From Pseudofrankia coriaricola (lineage in GTDB: Bacteria; Actinomycetota; Actinomycetes; Frankiales; Frankiaceae): a stretch of 41,723 bases of DNA. The notes under the pieces were generated by a model. The model saw only the letters and a program-made list of their open reading frames with translations. It made no database searches and was not told where the DNA came from. Both the position numbers and the translations under genes were made by a program. Positions 1-8,665 of this stretch are shown piece after piece (the first letter of the stretch is position 1; each line of letters starts with the position of its first letter). The stretch lies in assembly GCF_001854805.1 (NCBI RefSeq), contig NZ_MBLO01000220.1, positions 1,460-43,182 on the forward strand, written 5' to 3'.

Positions 1-248
1 GCGGCGATGATGTCCTTGACGCCGAGAGGGATGCCATGCAACGGGCCGCGGTCCACACCGGCGGCCAGCTCCTCGTCCGCCTTCGCCGCCGCCGCCAGCG
101 CCAGCTCGTCAAACCGGGCCAGGTAGACGCCGAGGGCACCGTCATGGGCGTCGGCTGCCGCGAAGCAGGCGCTGGTCAGCGCCACACTGGTGGTAGCACC
201 GGACCGCAGCGCCGCCGCCGCTTCGGTGATCGTCAGGTACTCGTCCAT
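1..248 (-). CDS. Amidase-signature hydrolase, N-terminal part (cut by window edge)
   Basis: The first 82 codons of an amidase-signature (AS) enzyme, which hydrolyses carboxamides in the cytoplasm with a Ser-cisSer-Lys triad. The translation opens MDEYLTITEA and reaches HGIPLGVKDI, the block holding the catalytic lysine (about K78), before the window ends. The two serines lie outside, so the specificity and integrity of the full gene cannot be judged. The ATG at 248 is the only reasonable start. The gene follows the AtzG-like gene by about 140 bases on the same strand, which is the AtzG-AtzE order known from cyanuric-acid-type amide hydrolases. It is probably the last or a late gene of the long amide operon. 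The family call is firm; the substrate is unknown. Confidence 0.85.
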   Translation of the reverse strand, partial: MDEYLTITEAAAALRSGATTSVALTSACFAAADAHDGALGVYLARFDELALAAAAKADEELAAGVDRGPLHGIPLGVKDIIA

Positions 249-388
249 CACACGTCCTTTCAGGGCTGGGGAGCGAGGGCCCCTGGCCACCCGCACCGCG
301 GCCCGCCCCGGGTCGGTTGCCCGCGCTGAGCCGGCGGCCCGCCGGCGACGCCCCGGGGGACGGGCGCCACCGGCGGGCGGACGAGGCG

Positions 389-586
389 TCACATCGTCGG
401 AACGGCGGGGAAGATCAGCCCCGGCTCCTCGTACCGGACGTCCGCCACCTCGTAGAGGGCGTCGATCGAGGCACGGACGGCGGGGTAAGAGGCGACCAGC
501 GAGGCGATCTCCTCTTCGGACGGCTTGAGCCCCGCGATCGCGAGCAGGGTCCGGACGGTCGCGTCGTCGGTGCTGAGGTCGGACAT
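389..586 (-). CDS. AtzG-like small amidase partner protein (65 aa)
   Basis: A short acidic helical protein beginning MSDLSTDDATVRTLLAIAGL, with LKPSEEEIASLVASYPAVRA and a C-terminal EPGLIFPAVP. Its size, the two-helix pattern and the PGLIFP-like end resemble AtzG/DUF4089 proteins, which bind an AtzE-type amidase and help form or stabilise its active site. The ATG at 586 is preceded by GAAGGAGAG, a good ribosome binding site, so the longer in-frame reading upstream is not needed. It lies directly upstream of an amidase (1-248) and downstream of the substrate-binding protein. The family assignment rests on length, pattern and context, because such small proteins diverge fast. Confidence 0.7.
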   Translation of the reverse strand: MSDLSTDDATVRTLLAIAGLKPSEEEIASLVASYPAVRASIDALYEVADVRYEEPGLIFPAVPTM

Positions 587-867
587 CGGTCTCTCCTTCG
601 CTGCCGGCCGCGGCCGGCGTCGAGACATGACAGGGCAGGGACGGCGCCGGTCAGAGCCGGGAACGGGCGGGTGTCGGGGACCTGAGGATGGGCCTCGCCG
701 GGGACCGCGGCGGGCTTGGGGGATCCGGTCGCGGGCCGGGATCGAGCGGGCCGGGATCCGCGGCTCCGGGGGTCTGGGGGTCGGCGGGCGGCGCGGCGTC
801 GGGCCGCCCGCCGGGGCGTCCGGCCGTCAGAAGCGGCGCGGACGGGACTGGTGCTGGATGGCGCGGA

Positions 868-2499
868 TCAGGAGGTGCCGACGCTGACTGTGGTCAGGTC
901 GATGTACCAGGACTTCGGCATCACGAAGCCCTTCACGTCGGCGGCCAGGGCGCGGGGGTTCCGGTCGTTGACCACGTAGAGCCAGGGCGCGTCCGTGGTG
1001 AGGATCTTGCCGATCTCCCCGTAGAGCCCGGCACGCTGGTCGATGTCACCCGTCGTCTTCGCCTGGTTGAGCAGCTCGTCGAGCCGGGGGTTCGAGTACC
1101 CGCCGACGTTCAGCGTCGAACCGGTGCCGAACCAGCTGTACCAGAAGCCCTCCTGGAAGAAGGCCAGCGAGATGTTCAACGCGTCGGCGCCGCCCGGGAT
1201 GTTGCCGGCGAAGAAGTCGGTGAGCATCGAACCCCACTCGACGGGCTTCAGCTCGACCTTGATACCGACCTTGGCGAGATCGGCCTGCAGCGCGGTGTTC
1301 ATCGGGATCGGCACCATGTTCCCCGAGCCGCTGGTCGGGAAGGACAGGGTCGTGGTGAACCCGTTCGGGTAGCCGGCCTCGGCCAGCAGCTGCTTCGCCT
1401 TGGCCGGGTCATAGGAGTAGTAGTCGTCGGCCGCCTTGTACGCGGGGTTCGCCCGCGGCACGACCTGGTTGGCCGGCTCGCCGGTGTCCGCGAGAATGTC
1501 CTTTGACAGCGACTCGCGGTTGATGGCGTAGTTCGCCGCCTGCCGCACCCGCACGTCGTTCCAGGGCTTCTTGGTGACGTTGAAGACCCATGGCCAGATG
1601 TGGTCGTACGAGTTGGTCAGGATCTGGAAGCCCTCGGACTTCAGGCTGGACACGTCGTCCGGCGGCGGCACCTCGATCCAGTTGACCTCGCCCGAGCGCA
1701 GCGCCGCGACGCGTGCCGTGGTGTCCGGGATCGGCCGCAGGATGAGCTTGTCGAGCTTCGGCCGGCCGCCCCAGTAGTTCTCGTTGGCCGCCAGTTCCAG
1801 CCGCTGGCCGCGGGTCACCGAGACGAACTTGAAGGGCCCGGTGCCAACCGGGTGCTGGGCGAAGCCCTCGGGGCCGAGCTTCTTGATGGCGGTCGGGCTG
1901 CCCATCACGATCAGCGCGGCGTCGTACGGGAAGTACGACCACGGACCCTTGGTGTCGATCCGGATCGTCATGTCGTCGACCTTGCTCACCGCCTTGATGC
2001 CGGAGACGGAGAGGCCGGCCTGCGCGTTGAGCGGCTGGTAGAAGTTCGGGCTTTCCTTGATCGCGTACCGCTCGATGTTGAAGACCGCCGCGTCGGCGTT
2101 CCATGCTGTGCCGTCGTGGAAGGTGACGCCGGGGCGCAGCTTGAACGTCCAGCTGGAGAGGTCGGCGTTCGGCTCCCACGACTCCGCGAGACCGGGCACC
2201 AGCTTCGGCGCCGAGGTGCCCTGGCGCAGGTCGTACTTGGTGAGTGCGTCGTAGAGCTGGAAGCCGACGAACCGCTGGCCCTCGCCGCCCTCGCTCTGCG
2301 CCATGCCGGTGTCCAGCAGCGGAATGTTCGACGCGGTCATGCCGATGACGAGCACGTTCCCGCCGGTGGCGCTGGTGGATCCGCCACCGCCGCCGCCACC
2401 GCCACACGCCGCGACCACGAGTGACGTGACGAGTGCTATCGCGACGGCGACGCCCCGCCGCGTAGGGCGCCCATGGCGCCCCCTGACAGTTATGGACAT
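868..2499 (-). CDS. ABC transporter substrate-binding lipoprotein, family 5 (DppA/OppA-like)
   Basis: The extracellular solute receptor for the peptide-type importer encoded upstream in the same operon; 543 aa, normal for family 5. The N-terminus has basic residues, a hydrophobic stretch and a lipobox ending VVAAC (about C32), followed by a Gly-rich tether, so it should be lipid-anchored outside the membrane. Family blocks are visible: LAESWEPNADLSSWTFKLRP, VTFHDGTAWNADAAVFNIER and the later GTGPFKFVSV. The ATG at 2499 has AAGGAAAGGTGC in front and places the signal peptide correctly; the longer frame starting at 2661 would bury it. Family 5 receptors take peptides, but also opines, nickel and sugars. 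The surrounding amidases point to an amide or ureide ligand (inference). Confidence 0.93.
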   Translation of the reverse strand: MSITVRGRHGRPTRRGVAVAIALVTSLVVAACGGGGGGGGSTSATGGNVLVIGMTASNIPLLDTGMAQSEGGEGQRFVGFQLYDALTKYDLRQGTSAPKLVPGLAESWEPNADLSSWTFKLRPGVTFHDGTAWNADAAVFNIERYAIKESPNFYQPLNAQAGLSVSGIKAVSKVDDMTIRIDTKGPWSYFPYDAALIVMGSPTAIKKLGPEGFAQHPVGTGPFKFVSVTRGQRLELAANENYWGGRPKLDKLILRPIPDTTARVAALRSGEVNWIEVPPPDDVSSLKSEGFQILTNSYDHIWPWVFNVTKKPWNDVRVRQAANYAINRESLSKDILADTGEPANQVVPRANPAYKAADDYYSYDPAKAKQLLAEAGYPNGFTTTLSFPTSGSGNMVPIPMNTALQADLAKVGIKVELKPVEWGSMLTDFFAGNIPGGADALNISLAFFQEGFWYSWFGTGSTLNVGGYSNPRLDELLNQAKTTGDIDQRAGLYGEIGKILTTDAPWLYVVNDRNPRALAADVKGFVMPKSWYIDLTTVSVGTS

Positions 2500-2599
2500 G
2501 CACCTTTCCTTCGCTGGCGTGCTGCTGCTGACGTGCGGGCTGTCCGGCCCACGGAGGTGTCGGGCCGGGTGATGCCAGGTGGTGCGGAAGGGGGCAGGG

Positions 2600-4006
2600 T
2601 CAGCCGCGCAGCACCGGTGGCCGCGGCGTGTGGTGCTCGGTGGCCCGCTGGTAGGCGGCACCGAGACGCAGGAGGGTGGCCTCGTCGAACGGGCGGCCGG
2701 CGAGCTGGACGCTCGTCGGCATGCCCTCGACCAGTGCCGTGGGCAGGACGAGCGCGGGGCAGCCGGTCAGGTTGAACGGCGCCTGGGTGCGGCAGAAGAC
2801 GTCGAGCCAGGGCAACGTCGCGTCGCCGACCTGCGCGGTCATCGCCTCGGCGATCCGCGGCGGCAGCGCCGTGTGGCCGGGCAGCACGAGCGCGTCGCAG
2901 CCGGCGAGGGCCGCCTCCAGCTCGCGCTGGAACAGCGGCCGCAGCCGCAGCGCGCGCAGGTAGTCGGCGGCCGAGACGAACGGCGCGGCACCGAGCAGTG
3001 ACGCGCCCATCTCGTCCCGGTCCTCGATACCGGCCAGATGCCCCTCGTGCAGGGAGAGCATCTCGGCGTAGACGATCGCCCAGGTCGCCGGCTCGATCAG
3101 GTCGGCGCTCGGCAGCTCGACGTCGACCACGGTCACGCCCAGCTCGGTGAACTCGGCGAGCGCCTGCTCGTACGCGGCGGCCAGCGGCGGGTGGAAGAGG
3201 TCCTCCAGATAGCCGCGCACCCGCCCGAGCCGCAGCCCGTCGACCGGCGCCGTGGTCGCGCCGACGAGGTCGCCGAGCTCGGCGTCGAACGACGTCGGGT
3301 CGCGTGGGTCGGGGCCGGCGATGGCCGCCAGCATCAGCGCGCAGTCCACCGCGCTGCGGGCCATCGGGCCGGCGTGATCGAGCGTCCACGACAGGCCCAT
3401 CACGCCGTGCCGGGGCACCCGGCCGTAGGTGGCCTTCAGCCCGGTGAGGCCGCAGAACGCGCTCGGGATGCGGATAGAGCCCGCGGTGTCGGTGCCAATG
3501 GCCAGCGGCATCTCCCGGGCCGCGACGGCCGCGCCTGAGCCGGACGACGAGCCGCCCGCGGTGCGGTCGGTGTCCCAGGGGTTGCGGGTGGCGCCGAAGG
3601 TGCGGTTCACCGCGCCGCCGCAGGCGAACTCGAACGTCGCCAGCTTGGCGAGCAGGATGCCGCCGGCCTCCCGCAGCCGGGCCGCCAGGGCCGCGTCCTC
3701 GTCGGGTACGTGGTCGCGGTAGAGGGCGGAGCCCCCGGTGGTCGTGATACCGGCGGTCGCGACGATGTCCTTGAGCCCGTACGGCACGCCTTCCAGCGGC
3801 CGCGCGCGTCCCTGTGCCCAGCGCGCGTCCGACTCCGCGGCCGCGGCCAGCGCTGACTCGGCCAGCGTGAGCAGGACGGCGTTGATCCGCGGCTCGACCT
3901 CCTCAATACGGGCAAGGCACGACCGCACAGCCTCCGACGGGGTGGCCTCGCCGGCCGCGTAGGCGGCCAGCAGTTCACTCGCGGTCAGCTCGCACAGCTC
4001 GGTCAT
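2600..4006 (-). CDS. Amidase-signature hydrolase (AtzE/GatA-like), 468 aa
   Basis: A complete AS-family amidase acting on a small amide in the cytoplasm. The triad is clear: K79 in VPYGLKDIVAT, cis-Ser about 153 in the GGSSSGSG block, and nucleophile S177 in GTDTAGSIRIP. These positions match the K79/S154/S178 layout of GatA almost exactly. Length and architecture (no extra N-terminal domain) fit AtzE-type amidases, which use a small AtzG partner. Such a partner is encoded immediately upstream as the C-terminus of the MFS gene. The ATG at 4006 overlaps that gene's stop by four bases (ATGA), so translation is coupled. A true glutamyl-tRNA amidotransferase is unlikely because gatB and gatC are absent. 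Confidence 0.92.
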   Translation of the reverse strand: MTELCELTASELLAAYAAGEATPSEAVRSCLARIEEVEPRINAVLLTLAESALAAAAESDARWAQGRARPLEGVPYGLKDIVATAGITTTGGSALYRDHVPDEDAALAARLREAGGILLAKLATFEFACGGAVNRTFGATRNPWDTDRTAGGSSSGSGAAVAAREMPLAIGTDTAGSIRIPSAFCGLTGLKATYGRVPRHGVMGLSWTLDHAGPMARSAVDCALMLAAIAGPDPRDPTSFDAELGDLVGATTAPVDGLRLGRVRGYLEDLFHPPLAAAYEQALAEFTELGVTVVDVELPSADLIEPATWAIVYAEMLSLHEGHLAGIEDRDEMGASLLGAAPFVSAADYLRALRLRPLFQRELEAALAGCDALVLPGHTALPPRIAEAMTAQVGDATLPWLDVFCRTQAPFNLTGCPALVLPTALVEGMPTSVQLAGRPFDEATLLRLGAAYQRATEHHTPRPPVLRG

Positions 4007-5778
4007 GCCGACCGTCCGCCGCTCTCGATCCAACGCAGCGCGGTCGCCGGTTCCGGCACCGTGCCGAGGAACGGCACCGGCAGCGCGCGCAGCCGCTCCA
4101 GCCCCGGCCACATCGCGGCCTGGGCCGCGTGGGCCTGCGTCAGGCGTTCCGGCCGCAGGCTGATGCCCTGGCTCGCCGCGATCACGGCGAAGTCGTCGAG
4201 GCTGGGAAGCAGCACGATGATCTCCTGGGTACGGGTGGCCGGGCGATGTGCCGTGGTCGGAGGGTGCGCCGCCGCGGCGGCCGGCACCGTGGTGAGATGG
4301 GCTGAGGTCGCCGGCCACAGCTGGTCCGGCGCCGGTCGCATCAAGGGCACGGGAGCGCAGACCGGCAGCAGCGCCGAGGCGAGCGGCGGGGTGGCCACCG
4401 GACCCGCGGGCGCCGGTAGATCGTCGGAGCCGATGGGATCGGCGGCGTCGGCGCGGGTGCGCCGGTGCGCCGTCTCTCCCACCGCGATGGTGATCAGAAG
4501 TCCCAGGACGAGCAGGCCGGCGGCGCCGACCATCGCGCCCCGCTCGCCGGCCAGCCCGATCCCGGCGCCGGCGAGCAGGCCGCCGGCGAGCATGCCGAGG
4601 TCCGAGCAGAATCGGTAGCTGGCGAGCGCGGCCTCCGGGTCCTGCGCGATGTCGACGGTCATCGTCGCCGGCAGTACCCAGATGGTGCCGATCGTGATGC
4701 CGACGGCGAGGCAGCCGACGACGAACACCGCGTGGCTCTGGGCGGAGGCGAGGAAGAGCGTCGCCACCACGCCCCAGGCCAGCGCCAGCGCCAGCGGCCG
4801 GCGCCGACCGACCCGGTCGGCCCAGCGTCCGCTGCCGGTCATCGCCAGGATGTCGGTGACCGCCAGCGCGAACAGGGCCGCGCCCAGCATGAACGTGTCC
4901 ATGCCGAGTTCGCGCCCGCCCAGCAGCGGAATCAGCGTGAGCGCCAAACCGGCCCGGATCGCCTGGCCAAGCCCGGCGAGCCACAGCACGCCCGCGCCAC
5001 GGGCGCCCCGCACGCCCACCGCCCGGGGCAGGCCGAACTGCGGCACCCCGATCCGCCCCAGCCGCGGCAGGTAGATCCAGGCCACCGTGGCGCCGACCAG
5101 GTTCGCCGCGCCGCAGACCGCGAACAGCAGGCGCAGGCCGGGCGTGCCGCCGCCCAGCGAGCTCGCGATGGCGCCGCCGACGAGCGGTCCGCTGCTCACC
5201 CCGACGAACCAGACGGCGTTGAAGGCGCCGATCGTCTCGCCCGCGCGCCCGGGATCGGCCAGCCGCACGGCGAGCTGGAGCGCGCTGCCGAGGAACAGCG
5301 CGGTGCCAAAGCCCTGGCCGACCCGGGCGGTCAGCACGATCACCCACGACGGCGCGGCCGCCGAGACGAAGGACCCGGCGCCGAACACGGCGATCGACAG
5401 CGCGATCGACCGGCGCGGGTCGAGCCTCGGGACGTACTGGGTCCCGAAGAAGTCCACCAGCAGCAGGGAGATCGCGATGGACGACACGATGAAGCCGGCG
5501 ATGACGTCGTTCGCCCCGAGCTGGAGAGCGAACAGGGAGGTGAAGGGCGAGGTCAGTCCGAAGCCCACGCCGGAGACCAGGATGACCCCGTAGAAGCGCC
5601 GCCGCGCACCGGCCAGTCGGATCCGGTCGCTGCCCGTCCCGTCCGGTGCCGCCTGCTCTGGTGCCGTCTGGTCGGCACGCGCCGGCCCCGGGCCGGTGCC
5701 GCCCGGTCCGCCTGCCGGCGGCTGCGCGGCGCTACCCACGCCGGCAGGCACGGCGGGCGGCCGGACGTGCGCCGTCAC
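4003..5778 (-). CDS. MFS transporter with a C-terminal AtzG-like domain (591 aa)
   Basis: An integral-membrane major facilitator protein. About 55 disordered N-terminal residues are followed by some 12 hydrophobic segments (roughly residues 57-430) and the MFS loop motif GRWADRVGRRRP. After the last helix comes a Pro/Ala/Thr-rich linker (about 440-520). The final ~70 residues (LLPSLDDFAVIAASQGISL ... EPATALRWIESGGRS) look like the small AtzG-type partner of amidases. The GTG start at 5778 overlaps the upstream amidase stop (GTGA), and the stop overlaps the next amidase start (ATGA). An internal GTG with a good ribosome binding site at 4215 could also yield the AtzG-like part alone. The transporter substrate is unknown; efflux of a hydrolysis product or uptake of the amide are both possible. 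Confidence 0.88.
   Translation of the reverse strand: MTAHVRPPAVPAGVGSAAQPPAGGPGGTGPGPARADQTAPEQAAPDGTGSDRIRLAGARRRFYGVILVSGVGFGLTSPFTSLFALQLGANDVIAGFIVSSIAISLLLVDFFGTQYVPRLDPRRSIALSIAVFGAGSFVSAAAPSWVIVLTARVGQGFGTALFLGSALQLAVRLADPGRAGETIGAFNAVWFVGVSSGPLVGGAIASSLGGGTPGLRLLFAVCGAANLVGATVAWIYLPRLGRIGVPQFGLPRAVGVRGARGAGVLWLAGLGQAIRAGLALTLIPLLGGRELGMDTFMLGAALFALAVTDILAMTGSGRWADRVGRRRPLALALAWGVVATLFLASAQSHAVFVVGCLAVGITIGTIWVLPATMTVDIAQDPEAALASYRFCSDLGMLAGGLLAGAGIGLAGERGAMVGAAGLLVLGLLITIAVGETAHRRTRADAADPIGSDDLPAPAGPVATPPLASALLPVCAPVPLMRPAPDQLWPATSAHLTTVPAAAAAHPPTTAHRPATRTQEIIVLLPSLDDFAVIAASQGISLRPERLTQAHAAQAAMWPGLERLRALPVPFLGTVPEPATALRWIESGGRSA
4213..4226 (-). promoter_or_regulatory. Internal ribosome binding site and GTG start for an AtzG-like protein
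   Basis: On the minus strand AGGAG is followed after 6 bases (ATCATC) by GTG at 4215, in frame with the MFS gene. Starting there gives a 70-residue protein ending at the MFS stop, which is the usual size of AtzG proteins. It would begin exactly where the Pro/Ala-rich linker ends. This is seen in the sequence; whether ribosomes use it is an inference. Confidence 0.5.
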
Positions 5779-7361
5779 AGCGCGAGCGCCGCAACGGGGT
5801 GCGCCGGTACGCCACCCGGGGTGACACCGACCGCGGCCTCCACCACGGCACCTGCCCGCAGCGTCAGCGCGTCGGCGAAGTGGGCGCCGATGATCTGGAT
5901 CGAGGTGGGCATGCCGTCCGCGTCGGCGCCGCTGGGGACGGCCAGCGCGGGATGGCCGCTGAGGTTGAGCGGAGCGGTGTTCCCGGCCATGGTCGTGCCC
6001 CGCACGAGCAGCTCCGCGTCGCCCGCCGGCCGGTCGAGCAGCACCGGGGCCACGTGCGGCGTGGTCGGGGTCACCAGCAGGTCACGGCCAGCGAGCGCCT
6101 CGTCGATCTGGGCGCGCAGCGTCCGGCGCAGGTTCAGCCCCTTGGCGAAGTACGTCGAGAAGTAGCGCTCGTTCAGGTAGCGCCCGGCCAGCAGCCAGAT
6201 CTTGAAGAACGGCGGGAACGAGTCCGCCTCCAGCCGGCGGACGAGGCCGAAGCCGTGCACCCGGTCGACATCGACCTCTCCGAGGTGCCCGTAGCCGACC
6301 CCGTCGGTCTGGACAGTCGCCCAGGCCAGGCTGACCAGCGCCGCGACCTCGATCGCCCAGGCGTCGCTCCACAACGGGATGTCGACCTCGGTGATGGTCG
6401 CGCCCGCCGCGGCGAGGGCGTCGCAGGAGGCGTGGAAGGCGGCCAGCACACCGGGCTCGCACAGCCCCTCGGCGATGCTCTGGCGGACCACGCCGATCGT
6501 CAGGCCGGCCACCCCGTCGCCGAGCGTCGCGGCCGAGGTGGTGGGTTCCGGGCGCGCGCGCACCCACTGCGGGTCGCGGTCGTCGTGGCCGGACATCACG
6601 TCGAGCGCCCGGGCCGTCAGCTCCACCGTCGCGGCGATCGGGCAGACCGAGTCGATCGTGTGGTCCATGTAGGTGAGGCCGTGCGAGGGCACCAGGCCGT
6701 GGGTCGCCTTGATGCTGACGACCCCGTTGAAGGACGCCGGGATGCGCGCGGAACCGCCCTCGTCCACCCCGATGGCGATGTCCACCGCGCCGGAGCGCAC
6801 CGCCGAGCCGCTGCCGCCGGAGGAGCCACCGGCGGAGCGGGCCGGGTCGACCGCGTTGCGCGCGGGTCCGTACCAGCTGGACTCACCGGTACCGGAGGTG
6901 GAGAAGTCGTCCAGATTGGTCTTGCCGACGATGTCGGCGCCGGCGTCGAGCAGCCGCTCGACCACCACCGCGTCCGAGGTCGGCGTGTGGCTCAGCGTCC
7001 GGGACGAGTTGGTGATCGGGATCCCGGCGACGGCCAGGTTGTCCTTCACCCCGACCCGCAGCCGGACCAGCGGGCCGTCCGCGGCGCCGCGGACCAGGCA
7101 GCGCCGCACGAAGGCGTGGTACGGGTCCGCCTCGACGCTCGGCACCGAGCCCGGGTAACGATCGGTGTGCCGCAACGGTGTGACCAGCGGGGTCAGCTCG
7201 TCGATCCGGTCGATCGACGCGAGGATCGGATCGAGCGCGGCGGCGTAGAGCTCCGCCTCCGCCGGGGTGAGGTGCAGGTGTTCCTTCGCGCCGATCGCGA
7301 CGACCTCGTCCGGGGTGGGCCGGCGGACGAAGCCGCGGATTCGTCCTCGTGGTGCGCTCAT
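5775..7361 (-). CDS. Amidase with N-terminal helical domain (Rhodococcus nitrile-amidase type), 528 aa
   Basis: An AS-family amidase with triad K106 (LRVGVKDNLAVAG), cis-Ser about 180 (GGSSGGSGSA) and nucleophile S204 (GVDEGGSARIPAS). About 100 residues precede the AS core, including DEVVAIGAKEHLHLTPAEAE, a helical leader like the alpha-domain of the Rhodococcus nitrile-pathway amidases. That leader plays the role that AtzG plays in trans for the other amidases of this operon. The nucleophile block reads VDEGGSAR rather than the commoner TDTGGSIR. The ATG at 7361 is preceded by AAGGAACG. It follows the ABC ATPase gene after a 275-base spacer and overlaps the MFS gene by four bases. The substrate is probably an aliphatic or aryl amide; unproven. 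Confidence 0.9.
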   Translation of the reverse strand: MSAPRGRIRGFVRRPTPDEVVAIGAKEHLHLTPAEAELYAAALDPILASIDRIDELTPLVTPLRHTDRYPGSVPSVEADPYHAFVRRCLVRGAADGPLVRLRVGVKDNLAVAGIPITNSSRTLSHTPTSDAVVVERLLDAGADIVGKTNLDDFSTSGTGESSWYGPARNAVDPARSAGGSSGGSGSAVRSGAVDIAIGVDEGGSARIPASFNGVVSIKATHGLVPSHGLTYMDHTIDSVCPIAATVELTARALDVMSGHDDRDPQWVRARPEPTTSAATLGDGVAGLTIGVVRQSIAEGLCEPGVLAAFHASCDALAAAGATITEVDIPLWSDAWAIEVAALVSLAWATVQTDGVGYGHLGEVDVDRVHGFGLVRRLEADSFPPFFKIWLLAGRYLNERYFSTYFAKGLNLRRTLRAQIDEALAGRDLLVTPTTPHVAPVLLDRPAGDAELLVRGTTMAGNTAPLNLSGHPALAVPSGADADGMPTSIQIIGAHFADALTLRAGAVVEAAVGVTPGGVPAHPVAALAL

Positions 7362-7636
7362 CGTGCGTTCCTTCCGTGCGTGGTGAGCGGATGGCGCCGA
7401 CGGCCGGCCGCCTCCCGGCGGTTCCCCGGTGGGCGCCACCCGCCAGGGGCACGCCGGGGACGGGCGACCGGGCGGTCGCGGGCATGGCGGGATCGGCGCG
7501 GGTCGGCATGGCCGATCGCGTGCTCGGTGTGGAACCGCCGCGCGGGCGGCGGCGATGTGGCGCGCGGGGGCGTGCGGTGGCCTGGCGTCGGTGGCCGCCG
7601 GTCACGGCCAGCCGTGGGCCACCCGGGTCAGGGGGG

Positions 7637-8665
7637 TCAGCCCGGCGGGCGGCTCGCCGCGGCCTGACCGGTGGTGGCGGCGGTGCCACTACCCGCGGCG
7701 CCGCCGTCGGCGCCGCTGGGCTGGACCGGGATCATGGGCCGGTCCCTGCCCGCGGCCTCCTCCAACGCCCGGCCCGGCGTCGCGGCGAGCAGGGCGCGGG
7801 TGTACTCGTGCCGGGGGCTCGTCCAGAGCTGGGCGGCCGGACCCTGCTCGACGACCCGGCCGAGGTACATCACCGTCACCTGGTCGGCGATGTGCTCGAC
7901 GACCGCGAGGTCATGGGAGATGAAGAGGAACGAGACGCCCAGGTCGGCCTGGAGCTCGGCGAGCAGGTTGAGCACCTGCGCCTGCACGCTCTTGTCGAGC
8001 GCGGACACCGCCTCGTCGCAGACGACCAGGTCGGGCCGGGTCGCCAGGGCACGGGCGATGGCCACCCGCTGGAGCTGGCCGCCGGAGAGCTCGTGCGGGA
8101 AGCGCTCGGCGTGGGTCGGGGTCAGGCCGACCCGCTCGAGCATCTCCGGCACGATCGTCCGTCGCGCCACCCGCTCGGCGCCGTGGGCGCGCAGGTTGAA
8201 CTCGATGGACGACCGGACGGTCAGCCGCGGGTTCAGTGAGGTCTGCGGGTTCTGCGGCACGACCTGAAGGCGCGCCCGCAGGGCCCGCATGCGGGCCCGG
8301 GGCAGGCCCCGCAACGGCACCCCGTCGAAGAAGACGTCGCCCTCGTCGGGTGCCAGCAGGCCAAGGATCATCTTCGCGGTCGTCGACTTCCCAGAGCCGG
8401 ACTCGCCGACGATGCCGACCGTCTCGCCGCGGCCCACGGTGAGCGAGACGTCGTCGACGGCGCGGACGCCGTTGCCGAACGTCTTGCCCAGGCCGATGGC
8501 CTCCAGCAGCTTCTCACCCCCGGAGGGCGAGACCGGTGTCCCGGCCGGGCCGGCGGCGGCTCCCGGCCGGCGAGCCCAGCCCGGCCGGTGGAACCGGGCG
8601 GTCCGCCGCGTGGCCGTCGTCCCGGCCGTCGTCTGGTCGGACGTCCTGGTGGTGGCGGCGCTCAT
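7637..8665 (-). CDS. Peptide-type ABC transporter ATPase (DppF/OppF-like), 342 aa
   Basis: The second of two cytoplasmic ATPases powering the importer. Motifs in order: Walker [11 protein letters not shown]-loop VVPQNPQTSLNP, signature LSGGQLQRVAIARAL, Walker B LVVCDEAVSALD and the switch SHD. The DEAVSALD form is typical of the DppF/OppF branch. The ATG at 8665 overlaps the stop of the DppD-like gene (ATGA), which fixes the start; a longer reading from 8869 would run into that gene. About 45 low-complexity residues precede the ATPase core and the C-terminal tail is Gly/Ala-rich. The first half of the oligopeptide C-terminal domain is recognisable (SPRHEYTRALLAATP). Confidence 0.95.
   Translation of the reverse strand: MSAATTRTSDQTTAGTTATRRTARFHRPGWARRPGAAAGPAGTPVSPSGGEKLLEAIGLGKTFGNGVRAVDDVSLTVGRGETVGIVGESGSGKSTTAKMILGLLAPDEGDVFFDGVPLRGLPRARMRALRARLQVVPQNPQTSLNPRLTVRSSIEFNLRAHGAERVARRTIVPEMLERVGLTPTHAERFPHELSGGQLQRVAIARALATRPDLVVCDEAVSALDKSVQAQVLNLLAELQADLGVSFLFISHDLAVVEHIADQVTVMYLGRVVEQGPAAQLWTSPRHEYTRALLAATPGRALEEAAGRDRPMIPVQPSGADGGAAGSGTAATTGQAAASRPPG

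Noticed and set aside
2600-4006. Glutamyl-tRNA amidotransferase subunit A
   Set aside because: The triad spacing matches GatA, but gatB and gatC are missing and the gene lies inside a transport operon.
4007-5347. Upstream extension of the 2,600-4,006 amidase to about 915 residues
   Set aside because: The added stretch is Arg/Gly-rich shadow coding over the MFS gene in another frame. The ATG at 4,006 overlaps the MFS stop and starts a canonical amidase.
4465-7667. Long plus-strand open frames opposite the MFS and amidase genes
   Set aside because: They are Arg/Gly/Ala-rich, match no family and lie wholly antisense to genes with clear motifs; high GC creates such frames.
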